This document shows positions 1 to 5,172 of a DNA stretch of 5,172 bases, in pieces. The position numbers were made by a program, and so were the translations under genes. Positions within the stretch are counted from its first letter, which is position 1; each line of letters opens with the position of its first letter. The DNA is from Gaiellales bacterium. GTDB taxonomy: Bacteria; Actinomycetota; Thermoleophilia; Gaiellales; F1-60-MAGs149. A model generated the notes under the pieces. The model made no database searches. It was not told where the DNA came from and saw only the letters and a list, made by a program, of their open reading frames with translations. The stretch is taken from assembly GCA_030831375.1 (NCBI GenBank), contig JAURLF010000103.1, forward strand, positions 1-5,172. The letters run 5' to 3'.

Positions 1-602
1 GCGATCGCGCCCATGCCGCGCGCCGGCACGACGGTGCGGCCCGCGGCCATCTGCATGAAGCACTGGTCGATCAGGCGGCTCGACACGCCGAGGGCGCGGT
101 CGAGGAAGACGCCGGCGTAGAGCGGGCGCAGCAGACGCTCGCGCGCCGACTCCGAGAAGCCGAGCTCGCGCAGGCGCTCGTCGGCGGTCGTCTCCGGCCG
201 CGTGGCAGCGGCGACGGGCCGGGCCTCGCGCAGCCAGCGTGCGGCGGCGAGCGCGTCAGCGGGGCCGCCGATGCCGGCGCGCAGCGCATCGGGCACCGAC
301 CCCGGGTCGCGCAGTGGATGCCCGAGGGTGCGCATGCGCCCGTCCCAGAAGACGTCGGCGCCCGGCAGGAAGGCACGCAGGTCGAGCGCGTCGAGGTCGA
401 GGGCGCGCTGCGCCTCCGGGTAGCCGTCGAACAGGACCTGGAAGCCGCGGTCGAGGAGGAAGCCGTCGACCACGTCGGTGCGGACGCGGCCGCCGACGCC
501 ATCGGAGGCCTCGACGACCTCGACCTCGAGGCCCCGTTCAGCGAGGAGCCCCGCGCAGTTGAGCCCCGCGAGGCCCGCGCCGACGACAAGAACGTCTGCC
601 AT
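1..602 (-). CDS. FAD-dependent amine-oxidase-type oxidoreductase, N-terminal part (cut by the window edge)
   Basis: The frame is open from the ATG at 602 to the left edge, giving 200 codons with no stop; the C-terminus lies outside the window. The N-terminus is a Rossmann dinucleotide-binding fold: VVGAGLAGL (residues 6-14, GxGxxG), an acidic residue ending the second strand (E31), then GVGGRVRT (35-42), the GG/R-R motif that contacts the FAD pyrophosphate in the amine oxidase/protoporphyrinogen oxidase/phytoene desaturase superfamily. Residues 45-58 (DGFLLDRGFQVLFD) and the VPARGMGAIA stretch at the truncated end also fit that superfamily. The product is probably a soluble flavoprotein oxidising an amine, a carotenoid-like or a porphyrin-like substrate; the visible half does not show which. 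There is no clear Shine-Dalgarno before the ATG. The gene is divergent from the DNA-repair pair and shares a 71-bp spacer with it. Family assignment is secure; substrate is unknown. Confidence 0.85.
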   Translation of the reverse strand, partial: MADVLVVGAGLAGLNCAGLLAERGLEVEVVEASDGVGGRVRTDVVDGFLLDRGFQVLFDGYPEAQRALDLDALDLRAFLPGADVFWDGRMRTLGHPLRDPGSVPDALRAGIGGPADALAAARWLREARPVAAATRPETTADERLRELGFSESARERLLRPLYAGVFLDRALGVSSRLIDQCFMQMAAGRTVVPARGMGAI

Positions 603-620
603 GGCGGGAATGCTGCCACG

Positions 621-637
621 TCCCGGGCGCTCCCGGG
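621..637. repeat. Tandem TCCCGGG pair in the divergent spacer (possible operator or hairpin)
   Basis: TCCCGGG occurs at 621-627 and again at 631-637, exactly 10 bp apart, about one helical turn. Each copy contains the palindrome CCCGGG, so the pair could be bound by a dimeric regulator on one face of the helix or could form a short hairpin with a CGCT loop in RNA. It lies in the only divergent spacer of the window. In DNA this GC-rich such a pair can arise by chance, so a regulatory role is only a guess. Confidence 0.2.
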
Positions 638-663
638 GTCGGCGGTCCGCGCCGCGCGCGCGA

Positions 664-670
664 AAGGCGG
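664..670 (+). promoter_or_regulatory. Ribosome binding site for the Fpg/Nei gene
   Basis: AAGGCGG matches the Shine-Dalgarno AAGGAGG with one mismatch and ends 3 bases before the ATG at 674. It supports that start codon, which also gives the PELPE N-terminus required for catalysis. The spacing is shorter than typical. Confidence 0.45.
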
Positions 671-673
671 GAC

Positions 674-1435
674 ATGCCCGAGCTGCCCGAGGCGGAGAAG
701 GCGCGCCGGCGCCTGGAGGAGCTGTGCGTCGGCCTGCGCATCGCCGAGGTCGAGGATGCCGACACCTGGGTCTGCCGCCCGCACCGGCCCGGCGAGATCG
801 ACGCGGCGCTGCGCGGCTCGATCGTGACCGCGGCGGGGCGCCACGGGAAGTTCCTCTGGCTGGAGACGGACGCGGGCCACGAGCTCGGGCTGCACCTCGG
901 CATGGGCGGTTCGATCCGCCTCTCGCCGGAGCCCGCGCCGCGCGGCTGGGACCGGATCGCGCTCGTCTTCGACGACGACAGCCGCGTCGCCCTGCACGAC
1001 AAGCGGCGCCTGTCGCGGGCGCGGCTCGGGGCCGGCATCGGGCACCTCGGGCCCGACGCCCTGGCCGTCACCCCCGCGGCCTTCCGTCGCGCCGTCGGCC
1101 GCGGCACCGCGCCCGTGAAGGCGCGCCTGCTCGACCAGGCGGCGATCGCGGGCGTCGGCAACCTGCTCGCCGACGAGGCCCTCTGGGAGGCCGGCATCGA
1201 CCCGCGCCGGCCCGCGGGCGACCTCTCCCCCGACGAGCTCGACCTCCTGCGCAGCTGCCTGCGCAGCGCGATCCGCGACGCCCTCAAGCCCAAGGGCGGC
1301 TCGGGCCGCGGCCGCTTCGCGAAGGCGCGGCGTGGCGGCGTCTGCCCCCGCTGCAAGGGCGAGCTCGGCCGCGCCACGGTCGGCGGGCGCACCACGTACT
1401 GGTGCGTCAACGAGCAGGCCGGCGGCAGGCCGTGA
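674..1435 (+). CDS. Fpg/Nei family DNA glycosylase (formamidopyrimidine/oxidised-base excision)
   Basis: This is a 253-residue bifunctional glycosylase/AP lyase of base excision repair. The start gives MPELPEAE: after Met removal P2 is the family's Schiff-base nucleophile and E3 its acid partner; PELPE is more Fpg/MutM-like than the PEGPE of Nei. K59 (GRHGKFLWL) matches the conserved beta-hairpin lysine. LGMGGSIRL (75-83) carries the Met that fills the gap left by the flipped base. The helix-two-turn-helix is at 152-177 (AGVGNLLADEALWEAGIDP) with conserved N163. HDKRRLSRA (108-116) replaces the usual DPRRFG, so the intercalating Phe is Leu. The C-terminal zinc finger has C224-x2-C227-x16-C244, but its fourth ligand is E247, followed by the usual Gln. 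Length is slightly short of typical MutM (about 270). It overlaps the photolyase gene by 4 bp. Whether it is the main MutM or a paralogue cannot be decided, so no symbol is given. Confidence 0.92.
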   Translation: MPELPEAEKARRRLEELCVGLRIAEVEDADTWVCRPHRPGEIDAALRGSIVTAAGRHGKFLWLETDAGHELGLHLGMGGSIRLSPEPAPRGWDRIALVFDDDSRVALHDKRRLSRARLGAGIGHLGPDALAVTPAAFRRAVGRGTAPVKARLLDQAAIAGVGNLLADEALWEAGIDPRRPAGDLSPDELDLLRSCLRSAIRDALKPKGGSGRGRFAKARRGGVCPRCKGELGRATVGGRTTYWCVNEQAGGRP

Positions 1436-2979
1436 GCCGGCTCATCTGGGTCCAAGGCACGCAGCTGACGCCCGCCTCGTCGGCGCTCGCCGCCGCCGAC
1501 CGGGCGACCGACCGGGTCCTGCTCGTCGAGTCGCTCCCGCACGTGGCGCGCGGCCGGCTGCACCGTCACAAGGCCGCGTTCGTGCTGACGGCGATGCGCC
1601 GCTTCGCCGACGAGCTGCGCCTCGACGGCTGGGAGGTCGACGAGGTCCGGCTCGACGCGGGCGTCGCGTTCGCCGACGCGCTGCGCGACGGCGTCCGCCG
1701 CCACGGCGCGACGGAGCTCGTGGCGATGGAGCCGTCGGGCTGGTCGAGCCGCGAGCTCGTGCGCGGCCTCGACCTGGGGGTGCCCGTCGAGCTGACCGAG
1801 GACACGATGTTCCTGTGCGGGCGCGGGGAGTTCGCCGACTGGGCCGGCAGCCGCAAGCGGCTGCGAATGCAGGAGTTCTACGCCTGGATGCGGCGCGGCC
1901 ACGACGTCCTCGTCGACGCCGACGGCGAGCCCGTCGGCGGGCAGTGGTCGTTCGACCCGGCCAACCGCGAGACGTTCGCGGCGTGGCGGAGGAGCGGCAG
2001 CGCCGAGCGCCCGACCCCGCCGCCCGCGATCGATCCCGGCGATCCCGTCCTCGCCGTCGTGCAGGACGACCTCGACCGGCTCGCCCCGGGCCTCGTCGGG
2101 CGCCGCGAGGACTTCTGGCTGCCGACGACGCGCGCCGAGGCGCGGGTCTGGCTGGCCGACTTCGCCCTCTCGCGGCTGCCCGAGTTCGGCCCGTACGAGG
2201 ACGTCTCCGACCCTGCCGACCCGTGGCTGCGGCACGCCACCATCTCGCCGCTGCTCAACGTCGGGCTGCTCGGCCCGCGCGAAGTGGTCGACGCCGCGCT
2301 CGCGGAGCACGCGGCCGGCCGCGCGCCGCTCGCCTCCGTCGAGGGCTTCGTGCGTCAGGTGCTCGGCTGGCGCGAGTACGTCAACGGCGTCTACTGGCTG
2401 CGGATGCCCGGCTACGCCGGGCTCAACGCGCTCGCGGCGGACGGGCCCGTGCCGCCCGCCCTCGCCGACGGCGCGCCGACGGAGATGGCCTGCGTCGGCG
2501 CCGTGGCCGCGACGGTCGAACGCTACGCGTGGGCGCACCACATCGAGCGGCTGATGGTGCTGGCGAACCTGATGCTGCTCGTCGGCACGGAGCCCCGGGC
2601 CGCGAACCGCTGGTTCGTCGAGCGCTTCTGCGACGGCTACGACTGGGTGATGCAGGCGAACGTCACGGGCATGGGCCTGTTCGCCGACGGCGGGCAGATG
2701 TCGACGAAGCCGTACGCGGCGGGCGGCGCGTACCTGAAGCGCATGACCGGCCACTGCAAGGGCTGTCGCTTCGACCCGGCCCGGCGCACCGGCGAAACGG
2801 CCTGCCCGTTCACCACGCTCTACTGGGACTTCACGGCCCGCCACCTCGAGCGGCTGCGCGCCAACCCGCGCACGGCGCAGGCCGCGCGCGGGTGGGAGCG
2901 CTTCGATGCGGACGAGCAGGCGGCGATCCGCGCCCGCGGCGCAGAGGTCCTCGACGGGATCCGCTCGGGCCGGCTCTGA
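1432..2979 (+). CDS. phrB: Iron-sulfur cryptochrome/photolyase, PhrB (6-4) photolyase family (FeS-BCP)
   Basis: This 515-residue flavoprotein is expected to repair UV pyrimidine (6-4) photoproducts with blue light, using FAD and a ribityllumazine antenna as in Agrobacterium PhrB. The N-terminal antenna domain (about 1-130) includes the LHRHKAAF segment (43-50). The C-terminal half holds the FAD domain and four cysteines, C354, C442, C445 and C458, with the 88/3/13 spacing I recall for the [4Fe-4S] ligands of PhrB (350, 438, 441, 454). A constant +4 offset also aligns AHHIERLM (H369, H370, R373) with PhrB H365, H366, R369 and KPYA Y428 with Y424. FADGG and CPFTTLYWDF are further family signatures. 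The GTG start overlaps the upstream stop (GTGA), with GGCAGG just upstream; it gives the family N-terminus (SRLIWVQGTQLTP), while the frame further upstream only shadows the glycosylase gene. Electron-path positions differ (see findings). The symbol refers to the Agrobacterium protein, not to the E. coli CPD photolyase. Confidence 0.95.
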   Translation: MSRLIWVQGTQLTPASSALAAADRATDRVLLVESLPHVARGRLHRHKAAFVLTAMRRFADELRLDGWEVDEVRLDAGVAFADALRDGVRRHGATELVAMEPSGWSSRELVRGLDLGVPVELTEDTMFLCGRGEFADWAGSRKRLRMQEFYAWMRRGHDVLVDADGEPVGGQWSFDPANRETFAAWRRSGSAERPTPPPAIDPGDPVLAVVQDDLDRLAPGLVGRREDFWLPTTRAEARVWLADFALSRLPEFGPYEDVSDPADPWLRHATISPLLNVGLLGPREVVDAALAEHAAGRAPLASVEGFVRQVLGWREYVNGVYWLRMPGYAGLNALAADGPVPPALADGAPTEMACVGAVAATVERYAWAHHIERLMVLANLMLLVGTEPRAANRWFVERFCDGYDWVMQANVTGMGLFADGGQMSTKPYAAGGAYLKRMTGHCKGCRFDPARRTGETACPFTTLYWDFTARHLERLRANPRTAQAARGWERFDADEQAAIRARGAEVLDGIRSGRL

Positions 2980-2988
2980 TCGGGCCCC

Positions 2989-2994
2989 TATGCT
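2989..2994 (+). promoter_or_regulatory. Putative -10 box (TATGCT) for a leaderless yqgE-like/MFS transcript
   Basis: TATGCT fits the actinobacterial -10 consensus TANNNT. Six bases separate it from the ATG at 3001, so transcription would start on the A of the start codon. No Shine-Dalgarno is visible in the 21-bp gap, which agrees with leaderless translation. No convincing -35 is seen, as is common for such promoters. It is one of very few AT-containing hexamers in this GC-rich stretch. Confidence 0.45.
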
Positions 2995-3000
2995 GCGGCC

Positions 3001-3549
3001 ATGTACCGGTCGCTGCAGGGGCGCCTCCTCGTCGCGACGCCCGCCCTCGGCGACCCGAACTTCGCCCGCAGCGTCGTCCTCGTGGCCGAGCACGGCCCCG
3101 ACGGGGCGATGGGCCTGATCCTCAACCGCCCGCTCGGCGTGACGGTGCGTGAGGCCGTGCCGATCCTCGGCGAGTTCGTCGCCGACGACGAGGCCGTCCA
3201 CCAGGGCGGCCCCGTCCAGCCCGAGGCCGTGATGGCGCTCGCCGACTTCGTCGACGGCGCGCGCGCCGCGGCGATCGCCTTCGGCAGCGTCGGCTTCCTG
3301 CCCGCCGACGCGGACGAGACGCTCGACCCGGCCACCGTCGTGCGGGCGCGCGTCTTCGCCGGCTACGCCGGCTGGGGCCCGGGCCAGCTCGAGGACGAGC
3401 TCGAGGAGGAGGCCTGGGTCGACGTGCCCGCGGAGATCGGCGACTGCTTCGCCGACGACCCGGACGGCCTTTGGCGCGCCGCGATCCGCCGCCACGGCGG
3501 CGAGCTCGCCGTCTTCGCGCTCGAGCCGGACGATCCGTCGCTCAACTGA
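3001..3549 (+). CDS. YqgE/AlgH family protein (DUF179)
   Basis: This 182-residue protein is of normal length for the family and covers the whole domain. Family signatures in order: GRLLVATPALGDPNFARSVV (7-26), the EHGPDGAMGLILNRPLG block (30-46), HQGGPVQPEAV (67-77), and the C-terminal FAGYAGWGPGQLEDEL (119-134) followed by a W (139). It has no signal peptide or membrane segment and is probably cytoplasmic. The biochemical role of the family is unsettled: AlgH was linked to alginate regulation in Pseudomonas, and YqgE is widely conserved without an agreed activity. The start at 3001 is preferred because it yields the conserved N-terminus and sits just behind a possible -10 box; an ATG at 2990 is in another frame. 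It begins 21 bp after the photolyase stop, and its own stop overlaps the next start (TGATG), so it is coupled to the MFS gene. Confidence 0.93.
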   Translation: MYRSLQGRLLVATPALGDPNFARSVVLVAEHGPDGAMGLILNRPLGVTVREAVPILGEFVADDEAVHQGGPVQPEAVMALADFVDGARAAAIAFGSVGFLPADADETLDPATVVRARVFAGYAGWGPGQLEDELEEEAWVDVPAEIGDCFADDPDGLWRAAIRRHGGELAVFALEPDDPSLN

Positions 3550-4808
3550 TGGCCACCGCGGCGATCCCCCGCCAGGTCTCGCAGTGGACGCTGCGCCTCG
3601 CGGTCGGGCAGGCCGCCACCAGCGCCGCGATCCCGCTCAACGCGAGCGTCGGGGCCGTCGCCGCCGTCAGCCTGTCGCACCACGCGAGCCTCGCCGGCAC
3701 GAGCGTCGGCCTGGCCATGCTCGCGTCGGTCGGCGCGCTGTTCGTCGCCGGCCGCGTGTCGGACCGCCACGGCCGCAAGCCGGTCCTCACGGCCGGCCTC
3801 GCGCTCCTCTCCATCGGCGCGATCCTCTGCGGCACGTCGATCGTGATCGACTCGTACCCGCTGTTCGTCGTCGGCACGCTGGTCTTCGGCTCCGGCCAGG
3901 GCCCGGCGATGATGCACCGCGCCGCCGCCGCGGACCTCTACCCCGTCGACCGCCGCGCGCGCGGCGTCGGCCTCGTCGCGTCGGCCGGCGCGATCGGCAG
4001 CATCGTCGGCCCGCTCGTGGCGTCCGGCCTGATCCTCGCGCTGGTGCCCCTCGGGCTCGCCGAGGGCGCCGCCCCCTGGCTGCTCGTGCCCCTCACCGCC
4101 AGCGTCGCGATCGTGCTGGTGCGCGGCATCCGCACGGACCCGCGCGACGTCGCGCGCGACCTGCCGCGCTGGTTTCCCGACGTCGCCGCGGACGCGGCGG
4201 CCGCGCAGCCCGCGGGCCCGCCCAGGACGCGCCGCGAGCTCCTGCGCCTCGGTCCGGCGCGCGCGGCGATCGTGACGGCGGCGCTGATCCAGGGGGCGAT
4301 GGTCGGCGTGATGGGCGTGACCGCGATCGTGCTCGACGCGCAGGGCCTCGGCGCGGCCGCGATCGGCCTCTTCATCTCCGCGCACTTCCTCGGCATGTTC
4401 GGCTTCGCGGCGCCGCTCGGGCGCCTCGCGGACCGCGTCGGGCGCCGGCGGATGCTGCTCGCCGGCATCGTCGGCACCGCCGCCGGCGCCGTCGGCACGT
4501 CGCTGCTCGGCGAGTCGCTCCTGATCCTGCCGTTCTTCTTCCTGCTCGGACTCGGCTGGTGCTCGAGCTGGGTGGCGGGCACCACGGTGCTCGCCGACGT
4601 CACGACGCCGGAGGAGCGCGGGCGGCTGACGGCCGCCAACGATCAGGTCGTGTCGCTCTGCGGCGCCGCGGCGGTGCTCAGCGCAGGAGTCATCCTCGAC
4701 CGCTACGGCTTCCCCGTCGTCGGCATCGGCCTCGGCCTGATCCTGCTGCTCGCGCTGCCCCTGACCCTGCGGCTGCGCGAGACGGCCCCCGGCGTCTACG
4801 GCCCGTAG
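3549..4808 (+). CDS. MFS transporter (12-TM type likely), substrate unknown
   Basis: This is a 419-residue integral membrane secondary transporter. Two related halves are visible. In the first, GRVSDRHGRK (68-77) is the motif-A loop between TM2 and TM3, and ADLYPVDRRARGVG (128-141) follows TM4. In the second, GRLADRVGRR (291-300) and ADVTTPEERGRLTAAND (349-365) repeat both elements. A hydrophilic central loop (about 192-239, with an Ala/Pro/Arg stretch) joins the halves. Hydrophobic segments such as 78-100, 104-120, 302-320 and 325-345 fit TM helices. It probably acts as a proton-coupled exporter or importer; nothing here names the substrate. The ATG at 3549 overlaps the preceding stop by one base (TGATG) with no independent Shine-Dalgarno, suggesting re-initiation by the same ribosomes. 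The frame opens 26 codons further upstream, but that extension is Arg-rich and shadows the yqgE-like gene. The stop is 9 bp before the tRNA. Confidence 0.93.
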   Translation: MATAAIPRQVSQWTLRLAVGQAATSAAIPLNASVGAVAAVSLSHHASLAGTSVGLAMLASVGALFVAGRVSDRHGRKPVLTAGLALLSIGAILCGTSIVIDSYPLFVVGTLVFGSGQGPAMMHRAAAADLYPVDRRARGVGLVASAGAIGSIVGPLVASGLILALVPLGLAEGAAPWLLVPLTASVAIVLVRGIRTDPRDVARDLPRWFPDVAADAAAAQPAGPPRTRRELLRLGPARAAIVTAALIQGAMVGVMGVTAIVLDAQGLGAAAIGLFISAHFLGMFGFAAPLGRLADRVGRRRMLLAGIVGTAAGAVGTSLLGESLLILPFFFLLGLGWCSSWVAGTTVLADVTTPEERGRLTAANDQVVSLCGAAAVLSAGVILDRYGFPVVGIGLGLILLLALPLTLRLRETAPGVYGP

Positions 4809-4811
4809 ACT
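4806..4811 (+). promoter_or_regulatory. Putative -10 box (TAGACT) for tRNA-Lys, overlapping the MFS stop codon
   Basis: TAGACT fits TANNNT; its first three bases are the MFS stop codon. Six bases separate it from the first base of the tRNA, so a transcript from here would begin at or very near the mature 5' end. No clear -35 is seen inside the MFS gene, so read-through from the upstream genes is the alternative source of the tRNA. Confidence 0.35.
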
Positions 4812-4817
4812 GCCGGC

Positions 4818-4888
4818 GGGACGGTAGCTCGAAGGTCGAGCAGAGGACTTTTAATCCTCCGGCCAGGGTTCGATTCCCTGCCGTCCCA
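4818..4888 (+). tRNA. tRNA-Lys (anticodon UUU)
   Basis: A complete 71-nt cloverleaf can be drawn. The acceptor stem GGGACGG/CCGTCCC pairs over all 7 bp (4818-4824 with 4881-4887). TA at positions 8-9 leads to a D stem GCTC/GAGC around a 7-nt loop that keeps GG. The anticodon stem GAGGA/TCCTC (4843-4847, 4855-4859) closes the loop CTTTTAA, which reads anticodon TTT at 4850-4852. The variable loop has 4 nt, and the T arm is CAGGG-TTCGATT-CCCTG (4864-4880). The discriminator is A4888. CCA is not encoded (TC follows), so it must be added enzymatically. It decodes AAA (and AAG by wobble); AAA should be rare in this GC-rich genome, so a second tRNA-Lys with CUU is expected elsewhere. Confidence 0.95.
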
Positions 4889-4889
4889 T

Positions 4890-5172
4890 CTACGCGAGCA
4901 CGAGCACCTGGTCCTCGGGGCCGAGCGCGACGCGCCGGGACTTCGGCGGATTGACCAGCACGGTGCCGCCGCCGAGGCCGTCGGCGAGCGCGGTCGACAC
5001 GATCCGCAGCCCGACGGCGACATGGCCGCGGGCGCGGGCGCCGGCCACGACGTCGCCGTAGGCGATCTCCTGCCCGACGGGGCAGTAGCGCGACGCGGGC
5101 ACGAGCACGAGCTCGACGCCCTCGGCGTCGAAGAGGTCGGCGAAGACGCCGCGCAGCTCGTTGTTCTCCGCC
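4890..5172 (-). CDS. CASTOR/POLLUX-type ion channel regulatory domain, C-terminal end (cut by the window edge)
   Basis: The frame is open from the right edge to a TAG at 4892-4890, giving 93 codons; the start lies outside the window. The visible part opens with ELRGVFADLFDAEGVEL, continues with YCPVGQEIAYGDVVAGARAR and GHVAVGLRI, and ends VLVNPPKSRRVALGPEDQ followed by VLVLA. This series (FADLFDAEG, a G-x-E-I-Y-V-V-A-A-R stretch, a G-x-VAVG strand, NPPKS near the end and a hydrophobic VLVLA terminus) is what I recognise from the C-terminal cytoplasmic RCK-like domain of prokaryotic relatives of the plant channels CASTOR and POLLUX. The missing N-terminal part should hold the membrane pore and RCK nucleotide-binding fold. 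The protein would gate a cation channel at the inner membrane; ion and ligand are unknown. A GTG at 5108 could be misread as the start, but similarity continues upstream of it. It converges on tRNA-Lys with one base between them. Confidence 0.78.
   Translation of the reverse strand, partial: AENNELRGVFADLFDAEGVELVLVPASRYCPVGQEIAYGDVVAGARARGHVAVGLRIVSTALADGLGGGTVLVNPPKSRRVALGPEDQVLVLA

Noticed and set aside
610..615. CAGCAT on the minus strand, 7 bases before the oxidoreductase ATG, as a leaderless -10 box
   Set aside because: The first base departs from TANNNT and there is no supporting -35, so it is too weak to list.
648..662. Alternating CG run in the divergent spacer as a Z-DNA or regulatory element
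   Set aside because: Short CG alternations are common at this base composition and nothing else supports a function.
71..1045. A 324-codon minus-strand open frame
   Set aside because: It is in a different frame from the oxidoreductase, runs across the glycosylase gene, and has low-complexity Arg/Ala/Ser composition; the true minus-strand gene ends at its ATG at 602.
478..1431. In-frame upstream extension of the photolyase frame (318 codons)
   Set aside because: It overlaps the glycosylase in another frame and is Arg/Pro/Ala-rich; the photolyase family N-terminus starts at the GTG at 1432.
2990..2992. ATG upstream of the yqgE-like gene
   Set aside because: It is not in frame with the conserved protein; the bases fit a -10 box better.
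1332..3152. A 606-codon plus-strand Arg-rich frame overlapping the photolyase
   Set aside because: It lacks any domain and is the +1 shadow of the photolyase gene.
538..3495. A 985-codon antisense open frame on the minus strand spanning the glycosylase, photolyase and yqgE-like genes
   Set aside because: It mirrors three well-recognised genes on the other strand, is dominated by Arg/Ala/Gly/Val, and shows no family motif. Long antisense frames are expected in DNA this GC-rich because stop codons are rare.
3363..4385. A 340-codon antisense frame rich in Arg, Asp, Glu, Ala and His
   Set aside because: This composition is the usual antisense shadow of a GC-rich membrane-protein gene, here the MFS transporter.
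3584..4954. A 456-codon plus-strand frame across the MFS gene that ends through the tRNA
   Set aside because: It is an Arg-rich shadow; its end (SKVEQRTFNPPARVRFPAVPS, broken here as SKVEQRTF and RVRFPAVPS) is the well-known spurious translation of a tRNA.

Overview
The window is very GC-rich (by eye well above 70%) and densely packed, with G/C at nearly all third codon positions, GTG as well as ATG starts, overlapping genes and possible leaderless transcripts. This points to a high-GC actinobacterium. The gene content and protein style would fit the Solirubrobacterales/Thermoleophilia, but that placement is inference, since no marker gene here fixes the lineage. There is no sign of mobile elements, phage, CRISPR or horizontally acquired DNA. 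It looks like ordinary chromosome.

Layout. Positions 1-602 (minus strand) carry the N-terminal 200 residues of an FAD-dependent amine-oxidase-type oxidoreductase that runs off the left edge. A 71-bp divergent spacer (603-673) separates it from a run of plus-strand genes: an Fpg/Nei-family DNA glycosylase (674-1435), an iron-sulfur photolyase of the PhrB (6-4)/FeS-BCP family (1432-2979, 4-bp GTGA overlap), a YqgE/AlgH family protein (3001-3549), an MFS transporter (3549-4808, TGATG overlap), and tRNA-Lys(UUU) (4818-4888). One base beyond the tRNA, on the minus strand, the last 93 codons of a CASTOR/POLLUX-type ion-channel protein begin with their stop codon (4890-5172, cut by the right edge).

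How the genes fit together. The glycosylase and the photolyase form a translationally coupled DNA-repair pair: one excises oxidised bases, the other reverses UV photoproducts with light, a sensible pairing for an organism exposed to sun and oxygen. The YqgE-like and MFS genes form a second coupled pair, probably with their own promoter (a TANNNT box placed so that transcription would begin on the ATG). The tRNA has a similarly placed box that overlaps the MFS stop codon.

I found no new multi-gene system. The points most worth a second look are residue-level departures in the two repair enzymes (the fourth zinc ligand of the glycosylase is Glu; two positions of the photolyase electron-transfer path are changed) and the very tight packing around the tRNA.
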